From contig CAVBWZ010000007.1 in NCBI GenBank assembly GCA_963599445.1, positions 62,001 to 126,000 on the forward strand: 64,000 nucleotides of DNA, written 5' to 3'. Position 1 is the stretch's first letter; each line of letters starts with the position of its first letter. This stretch comes from UBA9732 sp963599445. GTDB lineage: Bacteria; Spirochaetota; Spirochaetia; Sphaerochaetales; Sphaerochaetaceae. The notes under the pieces were generated by a model, which was not told where the DNA came from, made no database searches, and saw nothing but the letters and a program-made list of their open reading frames with translations. The translations under genes and the position numbers were made by a program. Below, in pieces: positions 50,646 through 59,828 of the stretch.

Positions 50646-51916
50646 AGCACCTCCTTCGAAGAAGCCACACCTGCAACGGAATCCACAACAGGCTCCACTA
50701 CATAATCCGTCCCATCCTGGAACGTCAAATCCACGAACACGGCTCCAGCCTTGGAGCCAGTCTCGGAGTCCTCCAATGAAACGATAGCCTCAATCACATC
50801 GCTCTTTGAAGAAAGCGAGGCCATATAGACCAAATGGGCCATGTCATCCACCAAACTCCCATTCGCCAAGCCTCCAGCCTTTCCATCAAGGGAAACCAGC
50901 GTACAAGACGACATCACATCATGGATCTCTCCAGTGGAGACATCGAAGAACAAATGCCTCAAGCGTCCATTCACCACGGAATAGTACAAGCCGGAATACT
51001 GCCCAAGCGGGAACGCAGACATGAAGGCCTTGCGGGAAGAACCTTCGACCACAAACGAACCGCGCTCCACGACAGAGCCGTCCTCAATACCATATAGAAC
51101 ATACCCCTGCCGACCGCAGCCGCTCAATGTAATGGCCAACCCGTCCTGGCTCAGCAAATACCCATCAGTAAAACCAAGATCCTCCAGCGCAGAAGCAATC
51201 ATCTCCAATCTATATGCATTGGTCAAAAGGTTCAGGTCCAAAGCCCCTGCCTCAATCTCCATCTCCCTGCAGAACGCAGCGTATTCATCGGAAACGGAGA
51301 ACCGCACGATATGCTTTTCATCGTCAAGGAACTCAAGTGAGAAATTGTCCAAATTTGACACCTGCGCAGCAATGTCAGCAAAACGCGCCGCCATGTTAGT
51401 ATTCGTCAAAGGGTCGAACCCCACAGGGTCGTCCAATATGAGCACGGACTTCCACTCTGCAAACAACGCCCCTGCGAACATGTTGAAGTTCCGTCCCTCC
51501 AGAGTGCGCGCATACGCATCCTTGAGAACCGCATAGAGCTCCGCACTCACACCAATCTCTTCACCCAAATGGTTGTTCAAGGCCCCAATGCTCACAGCCC
51601 CGGCATACTCCACACTGGAATCCAACTGCTTGTACGCCGCAGCCAAGATTGGAGTATACACCCCAACAAGCTCCTTGGTGGCCCTCTTTATGGCTCCGCT
51701 CGACCCTTCAAGATAGTAGCTGAACGTTATCTCCTTGTTGTAGAAAGGCGCATCGGCATCTGCACTGGCCTCTATGAGCTGGTATCCGCTCTGCTTTGCA
51801 CCCAGTGCGCTTATACCATACGAGAAAGCCCCAACCGCAACGAGCACGGCCACCACGAAGAACACAACCCGGAGCCCCACATGCTTCTCGCTGACCTGAA
51901 TCCTATCATCCTTCAT
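50642..51916 (-). CDS. Membrane-anchored ApbE-like protein
   Basis: 424 residues from ATG 51916 (start weakly supported). A single membrane span at about 16-36 (VGLRVVFFVVAVLVAVGAFS) is followed by an exported domain. Parts match the plan of FAD:protein FMN transferase: TKELVGVYTPILAAAYKQLD, IGVSAELYAVLKDAYARTLE, RNFNMFAGALFAEW, and ALEDLGFTDGYLLSQDGLAI. The GDxx metal and FAD residues are not clear, so it may be an inactive or divergent relative. Coupled to the PHP gene. Confidence 0.55.
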   Translation of the reverse strand: MKDDRIQVSEKHVGLRVVFFVVAVLVAVGAFSYGISALGAKQSGYQLIEASADADAPFYNKEITFSYYLEGSSGAIKRATKELVGVYTPILAAAYKQLDSSVEYAGAVSIGALNNHLGEEIGVSAELYAVLKDAYARTLEGRNFNMFAGALFAEWKSVLILDDPVGFDPLTNTNMAARFADIAAQVSNLDNFSLEFLDDEKHIVRFSVSDEYAAFCREMEIEAGALDLNLLTNAYRLEMIASALEDLGFTDGYLLSQDGLAITLSGCGRQGYVLYGIEDGSVVERGSFVVEGSSRKAFMSAFPLGQYSGLYYSVVNGRLRHLFFDVSTGEIHDVMSSCTLVSLDGKAGGLANGSLVDDMAHLVYMASLSSKSDVIEAIVSLEDSETGSKAGAVFVDLTFQDGTDYVVEPVVDSVAGVASSKEVL

Positions 51917-51962
51917 TCGCAAACCTATACCACAAAGACCGATGTCCTTGAACATCCATCCT

Positions 51963-52003
51963 GAAAACAAGAAGTCCGCACCGCACAACCGTGCAGCACG
52001 GAC
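51963..52003 (-). terminator. Terminator of the opp operon
   Basis: Read leftward, a 13-pair stem (51974-52003, with G-U pairs) and a 4-base loop, followed by TTCTTGTTTTC. It lies 44 bases after the oppF stop. Confidence 0.7.
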
Positions 52004-52046
52004 CTTATTCTATCATTTTGATGGAACTTCCAAAACCCAGCCAAGA

Positions 52047-52991
52047 CTAGTTTCCAAACCTCACCTTCTTGTAATGGTCAAGCTCCCTCTCGTTGCCGTA
52101 GATGAAATGTCCGTTTCCAAGATCCTCCATCCTAGGCTTGTCCACCGAGTAGTCATGCTGCGACGGATCGTAGACAAAGAGCTTCTTGTTCTTCTCAAGG
52201 ATAGGATCAGGAATTGGAATCGCAGACATGAGGGACTTCGTGTATGGGTGCAGAGGATACTTGAAAAGCTCCTCCGTCTCAGCAATCTCAACGATCTTCC
52301 CCTTGTGGATGACGGCGATCCTGTCAGAGATGAATCTTACGATGGAAAGGTCATGGGCAATGAAAAGATAGGACAGCCCCCTCTCCTTCTGGAACTTCTT
52401 CAACAGGTTCAGGACCTGTGCACGTATGGACACATCCAAAGCGCTTATAGGCTCGTCCGCTATTATGAACTCAGGCTCCATGACGATGGACCTTGCAAGG
52501 CCTACACGCTGGCGCTGACCACCTGAGAACTCATGAGGATAGCGAGTCAGGTGCTCAGGAAGCAGACCAACCTCCTTTATGATGTTCTCCACCTTGTGGT
52601 ACCTGTCCTTCTCATCCTTGAAGAGATGGAAGTTTATGAGGCCCTCGGAGATTATGTACTCGATCGTGGCCCTTTCGTTCAACGAGGCCGCAGGGTCCTG
52701 GAAGATCATCTGGATCTTGCGTACGACCTCACGGTCGGCCTTGCGCGAAAGCTTGCCCGATATCTTCTCGCCCTTGTAGTAGATTGCGCCGTTGGTGCAT
52801 GGGTTGATGCGCACGATGGCACGCCCAATTGTCGTCTTTCCAGAGCCGGACTCTCCAACCAAGGAGAACGTCTCACCCTTGTAGATGTCAAAGCTCACAT
52901 CGTCTACGGCCTTGAACTCCTTCTTGCCGTTCTTGAACACAACATCAAGGTTCTGTACGGAGAGAACCACTTCCTTCTTGTTTTCTTCCAT
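52047..52991 (-). CDS. oppF: Oligopeptide ABC ATPase OppF
   Basis: A 314-residue ATPase. Walker A is LVGESGSGKTTIGRAIVR, Q-loop MIFQDPAASLNERATI, signature FSGGQRQRVGLARSIV, Walker B EFIIADEPISALD, and the H-loop is FIAHDLSIVRF. The C-terminal oligopeptide region is EELFKYPLHPYTKSLMSAIP. It pairs with OppD to drive the importer. Last gene of oppABCDF, 10 bases after oppD. Confidence 0.95.
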   Translation of the reverse strand: MEENKKEVVLSVQNLDVVFKNGKKEFKAVDDVSFDIYKGETFSLVGESGSGKTTIGRAIVRINPCTNGAIYYKGEKISGKLSRKADREVVRKIQMIFQDPAASLNERATIEYIISEGLINFHLFKDEKDRYHKVENIIKEVGLLPEHLTRYPHEFSGGQRQRVGLARSIVMEPEFIIADEPISALDVSIRAQVLNLLKKFQKERGLSYLFIAHDLSIVRFISDRIAVIHKGKIVEIAETEELFKYPLHPYTKSLMSAIPIPDPILEKNKKLFVYDPSQHDYSVDKPRMEDLGNGHFIYGNERELDHYKKVRFGN

Positions 52992-53001
52992 GACTCCCTC
53001 C

Positions 53002-54807
53002 CTACTCTGTGAACTCTATGTGAGACTTGAGCATCTTCTCATGAAGATTCTGGATGATCTTTGGAGGCTCCACCTTAGGCGCGCGGGGATCCAAAAGCCA
53101 GGTCTTGGCCCAGTGGTGCTCGTTTATCTGGAACATAGGAGGCTCCTTGACCATGTCTATGGCCATGGCGTACTGACTCCTAGGCGCAAAGGCATCACCA
53201 ACGATCTTGTTGTACAAGGATGGTGGCGTCCCAGGGATGGAGAACAGGTCGTCGCCCTTCTCCGCAAGCTGCGTCAAAGAACTCAGAAGAGCCCAGGTAT
53301 AAGGGTGCCTTGGCTCGTAGAAGATGTCCTCAACCGTACCAATCTCAACGATCTGACCGCCGTACAGGACGGCTACACGCTCAGCCACATTTGCAACGAC
53401 GCCAAGGTCATGCGTGATGTACACGGTCGTGAAGCCAAGCTGCTTCTGAAGGTCCTTTATAAGGCGAATGATCTGAGCCTGTATAGTAACGTCCAAAGCC
53501 GTGGTGGGCTCGTCGCAAATGAGGATCTTTGGCTGACAGGAAAGGGCTATTGCAATGACGATCCTCTGCCTCATACCGCCGGAGTACTGGAAAGGATAGT
53601 CGTTGAACCTCTTTTCAGGCTCAGGGATTCCAACCTTTGCCATGATGTCCAAGGTCCTCTTCTTGGCCTCCTCCTGCGAGCAGTTCTGGTGCTTTATGAT
53701 GACTGTGGAGATCTGCTTTCCAATAGTGACGACAGGGTTCAACGATGTCATTGGATCCTGGAACACCGTAGCTATCCTGCAGCCGCGGATGTGCTGCCAG
53801 TCCTTGGTGTACTTGACCTTGGCGCAGTCGACGATTGCATAGCCTTCTACAAGGTTCTCCTTCTCGTTTATGCCACGGAACTCGACTCTGAAGGTGCAGG
53901 TCTCGAAGATTCTGTTCCTGACCTCCTCGTCGCTCAGGTTCTCACCTGTGCACATCGCAAGTCTGAAGGCCTTTTTGAGCTTACGGACGAATACGAACTG
54001 GGTGTGCTTTGGATAACGGGCTATCGAAAGCAGGATTTCGTAGGCAATGAGCTTGTTCCTCTCAAGCACCGCATTCGACAAGCCAAACGGATTGCTGGCA
54101 TCATCGGCGACGGCTATCTTCTCAGTCCTCTTCTGGGTGAGGTCGTCTATGGTCTTCTTGTCGCGGGCCACACGCTCCTTGTCCGCATTGTAGTCCTGAG
54201 CCCTCTTCTTGATGAGCTCAAGACGCTCGTTCACAAGGGCCTTCTTCTGCTCAGTCCAAGCGGCTATGTTGGCCTTTATCTCCTGGATCTGCGCAGCGTC
54301 ATCGGCATCATGGCGATCCAGAGCCAGCATGAAGTTGGTCCTGTCCACGATGTCGTCCTCAAGGTCCTTTATCTTTTTGGAGTACTCGATCTCCTCATCC
54401 GGAGTGAGGGACTTGGCGTGCTTGATCTCCTCCTTCTTCCGGGCAATGGCCACATACTCCTTGGCACCGCGCTCCAAAGGCGAGAAGCTGTTGAGCATGT
54501 CATACGCCTTCTTGAGGATCTTCTTGTTCTGGTCCGTAAGCGGCGCAACGGTCCTTGAAAGCTCATCGTCGGAAAAGATTATGCTTCCGTTGCTGATGAA
54601 GCCGTTGGAATCCAACATACCCGCAAACGTCTTCGTCAAGACCGATTTCCCTGAGCCCGATTCCCCTACGATGGCAATGGACTCGTGCTCGTATATGTCC
54701 AATGAAACGTGCCTTATGGCAGAGAGGATCCTTCCTCTTACATTGAACTTTACATCCACATCCCTGAGGGACAGCAGGACTTTTCTATCGTTTTCTTTGT
54801 TCTCCAT
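53002..54807 (-). CDS. oppD: Oligopeptide ABC ATPase OppD with long insertion
   Basis: 601 residues from ATG 54807 (GGAGGGAG upstream), nearly twice the usual 330. Walker A (AIVGESGSGKSVLTKTFAG) is near residue 40. The Q-loop (ATVFQDPMTSLNPVVTIG) comes only near 340. Between them lie about 270 residues of charged, coiled-coil-like sequence (EEIEYSKKIKDLEDDIVDRT, KALVNERLELIKKRAQDYNA). Signature YSGGMRQRIVIAIALS, Walker B KILICDEPTTALD and the H-loop are intact. It is an active ATPase with an unusual added arm. Confidence 0.93.
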   Translation of the reverse strand: MENKENDRKVLLSLRDVDVKFNVRGRILSAIRHVSLDIYEHESIAIVGESGSGKSVLTKTFAGMLDSNGFISNGSIIFSDDELSRTVAPLTDQNKKILKKAYDMLNSFSPLERGAKEYVAIARKKEEIKHAKSLTPDEEIEYSKKIKDLEDDIVDRTNFMLALDRHDADDAAQIQEIKANIAAWTEQKKALVNERLELIKKRAQDYNADKERVARDKKTIDDLTQKRTEKIAVADDASNPFGLSNAVLERNKLIAYEILLSIARYPKHTQFVFVRKLKKAFRLAMCTGENLSDEEVRNRIFETCTFRVEFRGINEKENLVEGYAIVDCAKVKYTKDWQHIRGCRIATVFQDPMTSLNPVVTIGKQISTVIIKHQNCSQEEAKKRTLDIMAKVGIPEPEKRFNDYPFQYSGGMRQRIVIAIALSCQPKILICDEPTTALDVTIQAQIIRLIKDLQKQLGFTTVYITHDLGVVANVAERVAVLYGGQIVEIGTVEDIFYEPRHPYTWALLSSLTQLAEKGDDLFSIPGTPPSLYNKIVGDAFAPRSQYAMAIDMVKEPPMFQINEHHWAKTWLLDPRAPKVEPPKIIQNLHEKMLKSHIEFTE

Positions 54808-54820
54808 GTCTCCCTCCAAA

Positions 54821-55798
54821 TCACATGTGGGTCCTTGGGTCGGAAGCATCGGCTAGGTTCTGACCAAGGACGTAGAGGATTATGGTCACAAGCGATGCAA
54901 TGGCAACAGGTGACCAGAACTCCCAAGGATAGGTGATGAACGCCGTCTGGGCCTCCTGGATCATTCTACCCAAGGAAGGCACGCTTGCAGAGAGTCCAAC
55001 GCCTATGAACGACAGAAACACCTCCATTGAAATGTAGGAGGGAAGCTCCGTTGCAAGGATCGTCACTATGACTGACGTCATGAACGGCAGGATGTTCTTG
55101 GAGACTATTCTGGCGATTGGAGTTCCAAGACATCGGGATGCAAGCGAGTATTCGCGGTCTCGTATGATCATGACCTGTGTTCGGAAGAAATACGCAATGC
55201 TGAGCCAGCCCGTCACGGTAAGGGAGAACACGAAGCTCCAGAATCCAGAGCCAATGATGTAGACCAGAACCGATATCATGAGGATGTACGGCACGTTGGC
55301 AATGATGTTGTAGATTACAAGCATCACATGGTCGAACTGCTTGGAATAGCCCCAAACGGCACCCATGATGATACCAATGGTCATGTTTATGGCCGCACAT
55401 ATGACAGCCAAGAGAAGGCTCGTCCTGGCTGACGCCCATATTCCGTAGAAGATGGAGTTTCCAAGGGCTCCGCTGCCAAGGCACCACTTGAATGAAAAGC
55501 CCCCCGTCTGCGCCATGGCCTGGCTTGGGCTCAGGTGGAACATGAGGGCGTTGGTGACGTTCTCGTTTGGGTCGTACTTGCAGAACACCGGGATTATGAA
55601 CGAGCAAAGAAGAAGTATCGTGAACAGGATGAGAAGCACCCAGTTTATCTTCTTGCGGAAGAACACACGGAAGACTGACTTCCAGTATGAGTATCTTGGA
55701 GCGATTATCTTCTCGCTCTCTATTGTGTTGTGGTCAATGAAGGTAAACAACGAATCTTCGTTGACAACAGTCTGGTTCTTGTTTGCTGCCATTATCAT
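54821..55798 (-). CDS. oppC: Oligopeptide ABC permease OppC
   Basis: 325 residues. An N-terminal cytoplasmic OppC_N-like part with a first span (VLLILFTILLLCSFIIPVF) is followed by five more spans. The EAA-like loop is LASRCLGTPIARIVSKNILP. Starts at 55798 or 55792 both follow GGGAGG. It overlaps the oppB stop by 4 bases. With OppB it forms the membrane channel for peptides. Confidence 0.93.
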   Translation of the reverse strand: MIMAANKNQTVVNEDSLFTFIDHNTIESEKIIAPRYSYWKSVFRVFFRKKINWVLLILFTILLLCSFIIPVFCKYDPNENVTNALMFHLSPSQAMAQTGGFSFKWCLGSGALGNSIFYGIWASARTSLLLAVICAAINMTIGIIMGAVWGYSKQFDHVMLVIYNIIANVPYILMISVLVYIIGSGFWSFVFSLTVTGWLSIAYFFRTQVMIIRDREYSLASRCLGTPIARIVSKNILPFMTSVIVTILATELPSYISMEVFLSFIGVGLSASVPSLGRMIQEAQTAFITYPWEFWSPVAIASLVTIILYVLGQNLADASDPRTHM

Positions 55799-57366
55799 CT
55801 ACCTCCCTTCGTTTCGAATGAGATCCTAGGATCGTACTTGGCCATGAGGAGGTCTCCTGCGATCTGGGATATGATGGAGAGCGTCGTGTAGAACACCGTA
55901 CATGCCACGATGATTCCGTTGTCATGTCCGTTTATGGCCAAGGTGAGAAGGTTTCCAACGCCAGGGACGGAGTAGACGCGCTCTGTTATGATTGCACCCG
56001 TAAGGCATCCAAGGATGCTTGCAGGGATTCCATGCACCAACGGAATGATTGCGTTCCTAGAGATGTGCTGGGAGAATATCTCCTGCTCGCTCAGGCCCTC
56101 GGCTCTTGCGAACTTGACATAGTCGGAGTTCATCTGGTCTATCATGTAGCGTCTCATCCACTTCATGAGGCTTCCTATCTGAGGAAGCGCAAGCGAAATG
56201 GTTGGCAGTATGTAGGCAAGGAACTTGACCTGCGCGTTGGCGAACTTGTACGGCAGGTTGAACGCCTTCGTGCCAATGGCTGCAAAGAGGAAGATGTATG
56301 CAAGGGACGGAACTGCCATGATGAACACTATATATGCCATGCCAAGCTTGTCCACGAGCTTGTCCTTCTTCCTTGCCATGAGGATTCCAAGTGGAAGACC
56401 AAGGCAGTATGCAATGACGACGGCCACAAGTCCAATGACGAACGAGTTCTCTATCATGCTGAGGCCTTTGCGTCTATAGGTCATGACGGTGTACTTGTCG
56501 TTGAACTGTGTCTTCTCCGCTTCCGTAAGCTCCCCGGAGTTGTAGGTTGCAGAGTGGAAGTTGGCCGCAGTCTCCACGTATTGGTCTGTACCAATGAGGG
56601 CAGGATACTGCTGCTTCGTGGTCTTGAGGTCTCCGGACGGATCCGTTATGACCCCGGTGATCTCCTGACCTCTGAAGCGTGTGTAGGACACGCCAAGGTT
56701 GAGATGGATCCAGTTCTGGTGTATCCAAGGGAACCTTGAATCGAAGTACAAGAGGTACTTGTGGGTCGTACCGCTTCCAACTATTGCAAAGAGTCCGCTA
56801 TAAGGGTCCTTCTCAAAGCGCACGTAGCGGTCTGTAAGCGTTGGATCCTTGACGTCGTTGGTCGTCTCCACGGTGAAGAGGTTGCCAAGGTAGTCGAACA
56901 ACCTATAGATGATGGGCCTTTCGCGCACAGCAAGGAGGAATCCCCTTCCACCTGGCTTGAGCTGACCCTTCGTCCTACCGGTGGAGAACTTGATTGGATC
57001 GAGACGGACTATCTTGTAACCCTGTGCAGTGTATTCTTCAATGAACCGCTGAACGGTCGCGCTTTCAAGGTATGCATCGCCTTCCTGCCTTTGGATGAGG
57101 TTGTTCTCTGCAGTGTAGGCATCGCCGTTGCCAAGTATGCTGCTTGCATAGCTTGTGTAGTTGACATACTCAAGGTATCCGTATCGCTGGTACTGTGAGT
57201 ATTCGTAAACGGTTCTCTCGTTTGCGCTTCTCTTGTTCCACGTATCGTCGTTCTGGAATATCACGCTTCTGTCCGTAAGTGAAAACACGAGCAGCATGAC
57301 GGTCCAAATGACGACAAGCAGTGAGAAGAGCGAGAAAAGAATACGTCGCAAAAGGTATTTCTTCAT
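55795..57366 (-). CDS. oppB: Oligopeptide ABC permease OppB with large extra domain
   Basis: 523 residues from ATG 57366 (MKKYLLRRILFSLFSLLVV, GGAGAG upstream), against about 310 for normal OppB. After the first span comes a soluble stretch of about 270 residues (SDRSVIF-like start to TVMTYRRKGLSMIEN). It holds tyrosine-rich and beta-like segments and would face the periplasm. The normal five-span permease follows, with the EAA loop YVKFARAEGLSEQEIFSQHI. The extra part could dock the binding protein. Confidence 0.9.
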   Translation of the reverse strand: MKKYLLRRILFSLFSLLVVIWTVMLLVFSLTDRSVIFQNDDTWNKRSANERTVYEYSQYQRYGYLEYVNYTSYASSILGNGDAYTAENNLIQRQEGDAYLESATVQRFIEEYTAQGYKIVRLDPIKFSTGRTKGQLKPGGRGFLLAVRERPIIYRLFDYLGNLFTVETTNDVKDPTLTDRYVRFEKDPYSGLFAIVGSGTTHKYLLYFDSRFPWIHQNWIHLNLGVSYTRFRGQEITGVITDPSGDLKTTKQQYPALIGTDQYVETAANFHSATYNSGELTEAEKTQFNDKYTVMTYRRKGLSMIENSFVIGLVAVVIAYCLGLPLGILMARKKDKLVDKLGMAYIVFIMAVPSLAYIFLFAAIGTKAFNLPYKFANAQVKFLAYILPTISLALPQIGSLMKWMRRYMIDQMNSDYVKFARAEGLSEQEIFSQHISRNAIIPLVHGIPASILGCLTGAIITERVYSVPGVGNLLTLAINGHDNGIIVACTVFYTTLSIISQIAGDLLMAKYDPRISFETKGGR

Positions 57367-57451
57367 AGTTTCTAAGTCCTTCTCTCCTTTGGACAATGCC
57401 TTGCACCATAGATACATACACAAAAAGCATACAAAAAAGCGCAAAGCTTTG

Positions 57452-57491
57452 TCCAAAAAACCATGGGAGGACCATAGTAGTCCTCCCATGG
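57452..57491 (-). terminator. Hairpin terminator/attenuator between oppA and oppB
   Basis: Read leftward, CCATGGGAGGAC and GTCCTCCCATGG (57461-57472, 57480-57491) form a perfect 12-base stem with a 7-base loop, followed by TTTTTTGG. It lies between oppA and oppB, so oppA should be made in excess of the membrane parts. Confidence 0.9.
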
Positions 57492-57529
57492 AAATTGCGT
57501 CTAATTATGACTGTGGTTTTGGTCGGTTA

Positions 57530-59662
57530 TTAGAAGAGACCTATGACCTTTGTCATGTAGCCGGCACCGTTTCCAAGGAAGGTGTCGAGGTAGGAACAAG
57601 GATCTCCAAAGTCTGGACCCCAACCTGAACCGTAGAACATATCGAAGTTTCCAGCCTCTCCGTTGGAAGCTCTGTAACCGCAGGCGTAGAAGTCTGCTGC
57701 AACAGTCGCCTCAATGAGGTTGACCACGACGTTGTCGGTTCCGAGTGTTCCCTCGATGACCTGCTTGTAGGCCTGTGCCTGAGCCGTCTGTGCTGCACTT
57801 GGTGAGTAGTACACGACATCGATGTTGATCGGCCATGTCACGGAGTCGCCAAGCTCTGCCTTAGCAGCTGCGAGGCAAGCCCTTGCCTGGTCTGGGTGAT
57901 ACCATCCATCGATACCATCGGCTACCTGGATGCCAGCGCCGATCTGGTCGCAGTAGTACTGTACGAGCTCGCCGTAGAGTGTACCGGCCTTCCATTCCTT
58001 TCCATCGACTGTGACGTCCTCTGAAAGCTGTACGAACTCTGGGTGTGTGTACATGTTCCTGAGGTTGGTCGTTGCAAGGTCTGCACCACGGCTTGTTGCA
58101 TTGACGGTTGCCTTGTCGAATGCGAACTGCATTGCCTTTCTGAAGTTCTTGTTCTGCATTGCAATGTGGGTGCTGATCTTCTGTTCCTCGGTCTCCGTGG
58201 ATGCGCATGCGCCGCTTGCAAGAGCGAATGTTCCTCTGTTGAGGTTGAGTCCGCCGAAGTATGTCGTGGATGTCGTATCGGAGATGTAGTGGTACTTGTC
58301 GAAGTTGCCGTCAGCCTTTGCAAGAGCAAGGGTTCCGGATGCCTCTGTAAGGCCGCTTCCAGCGTATACGCCGTCGCAGACATCCTTGTAGTACTGCTGC
58401 ATGTTCTCGCCGTTGTCGTAGATCCATGTTACGGAATCGAGCTTCACGCTCTCTGGATCGTAGTAGTTAGGATTCCTGACGATTCTGACGATGGATGTGT
58501 CGTTGAGCTGCTGGAGAAGGAATGCACCGTTGTAGACCTGTGAGGAGACATCGGTCGCCTTTCCATAGGTGTATGTGTTTGGATCGCTGTATGCATCGGC
58601 ATATTCTGTGATTCCAAAGACACCGCCACGTGAGAGGTAGAAGCTCTCGCACATTGGTGCAAAGCAGCTGTATGTAAGCATCGTGAGGAAGTAGCTGGTT
58701 GGCTGGCAGAGAGTGATCTGAAGCGTGTAGGCATCGACTGCCTTGTATCCCACTTCGTCCCATGTGCCGCCTGCGAGGTACTCGGAAACGCCTGTGATGA
58801 CGCCTTCGACGAGCCACTCAAGACCTGCAGCTGCATCGAGCATGTGGTGGAAGCCAGCCTCGAAGTCCTTTGCTGTGACCTCAGCGTACTTCACGCCCTC
58901 AGATGTCGACCAGTATGCACCCTTTCTGATGTTGAAGGTGTAGACAAGACCATCGTCGGAGACCGACCAGGACTCTGCAAGAGCTGGAATCATCTGACCA
59001 AGGTTGTTGTACTGGACAAGACCATCGACGCAGTTCACGAGGATCTCGGTATCGGACTGTGAAGATGTGTTGAGAGTATCAAGGGTTACAGGAGCTGTCT
59101 GGAACGTGAGCCTGTAGTCCCTGTTGATGGAGTGGCCGTGTGCTACGAGCCAAGCTTCTGGATCGTATGTAGCCTCCCCCTTGACTGCCTGTGCCCAGAT
59201 CTCGAGAAGTTCATCTCTCTCTGCTGGAGTAAGGAAGTCGTCGCCGGAGATTACAAGACCCTTGAATCTATCGTCATCGTTTCCCCACTGGACATAAGGG
59301 ATCGTTCTTGGTGCGACTCTGGAGATCGTGTATGCACCGTTCTGTGTTGTGTTAGGAATCATGACTGCGGAATCGAGAAGATAAGCCTCAGCCTGAGCAT
59401 AGAGGACGAATCTTTCTGAATCTGTTGCGGCAGCCTTTGCTTCCATACAGAGTTCTTCGTACTTTCCAAGGACAGAGTTGTAGATCTCTTCGTCATCGCC
59501 GCGCACGTATGTTGCTGGTGCAGCTGGAGCCGCTGGCTCAGAAGCCTTTACCTCTTCCTTGACAACTGGAGCTGATGTTGCAGGTGTATCGCTTGCGCCC
59601 TGTGCGAACACAGATGTGAGAGCAACTGCAAGGACCAGCATGAGAACTGTCAGTTTTTTCAT
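57530..59662 (-). CDS. oppA: Oligopeptide-binding protein OppA, apparently permuted
   Basis: A 710-residue exported protein with signal peptide MKKLTVLMLVLAVALTSVFA and an Ala/Pro/Glu linker at 24-52. Residues about 55-160 (YNSVLGKYEELCMEAKAAAT, FVLYAQAEAYLLDSAVMIP, TISRVAPRTIPYVQWGND) look like the C-terminal lobe end of family-5 binding proteins. The usual mature N-terminus starts only at about 180 (NRDYRLTFQTAPVTLDTLNT), and the protein stops at SGWGPDFGDPCSYLDTFLGN then GAGYMTKVIGLF, where the moved part would normally follow. It binds peptides for OppBCDF. Confidence 0.9.
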   Translation of the reverse strand: MKKLTVLMLVLAVALTSVFAQGASDTPATSAPVVKEEVKASEPAAPAAPATYVRGDDEEIYNSVLGKYEELCMEAKAAATDSERFVLYAQAEAYLLDSAVMIPNTTQNGAYTISRVAPRTIPYVQWGNDDDRFKGLVISGDDFLTPAERDELLEIWAQAVKGEATYDPEAWLVAHGHSINRDYRLTFQTAPVTLDTLNTSSQSDTEILVNCVDGLVQYNNLGQMIPALAESWSVSDDGLVYTFNIRKGAYWSTSEGVKYAEVTAKDFEAGFHHMLDAAAGLEWLVEGVITGVSEYLAGGTWDEVGYKAVDAYTLQITLCQPTSYFLTMLTYSCFAPMCESFYLSRGGVFGITEYADAYSDPNTYTYGKATDVSSQVYNGAFLLQQLNDTSIVRIVRNPNYYDPESVKLDSVTWIYDNGENMQQYYKDVCDGVYAGSGLTEASGTLALAKADGNFDKYHYISDTTSTTYFGGLNLNRGTFALASGACASTETEEQKISTHIAMQNKNFRKAMQFAFDKATVNATSRGADLATTNLRNMYTHPEFVQLSEDVTVDGKEWKAGTLYGELVQYYCDQIGAGIQVADGIDGWYHPDQARACLAAAKAELGDSVTWPINIDVVYYSPSAAQTAQAQAYKQVIEGTLGTDNVVVNLIEATVAADFYACGYRASNGEAGNFDMFYGSGWGPDFGDPCSYLDTFLGNGAGYMTKVIGLF

Positions 59663-59696
59663 CTTTTTCCTCCTGGATTAGAATGCATTTTCAGGC

Positions 59697-59727
59697 CTTG
59701 TAAGAATCCTTTTTGGAATTCTACAAG
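59697..59727. promoter_or_regulatory. Dyad in the oppA leader
   Basis: CTTGTAAGAATCC (59697-59709) and GGAATTCTACAAG (59715-59727) form a near-perfect stem with a 5-base T loop, 35 bases upstream of oppA. No T tract follows, so it is a control site or mRNA hairpin rather than a terminator. Confidence 0.5.
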
Positions 59728-59828
59728 ACGTTTGTTAGGAAATACAACAGAAAACTTGGAAAAATACAATACATCGAGGCATAAAAATTGATAAAAATGC
59801 AACGTTTTGTGAATAAAATTACATTTTT

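Noticed and set aside
52885..54558. Plus-strand open frame of 557 residues
   Set aside because: Antisense shadow of oppD, with leucine/valine-rich low-information sequence and no motifs.
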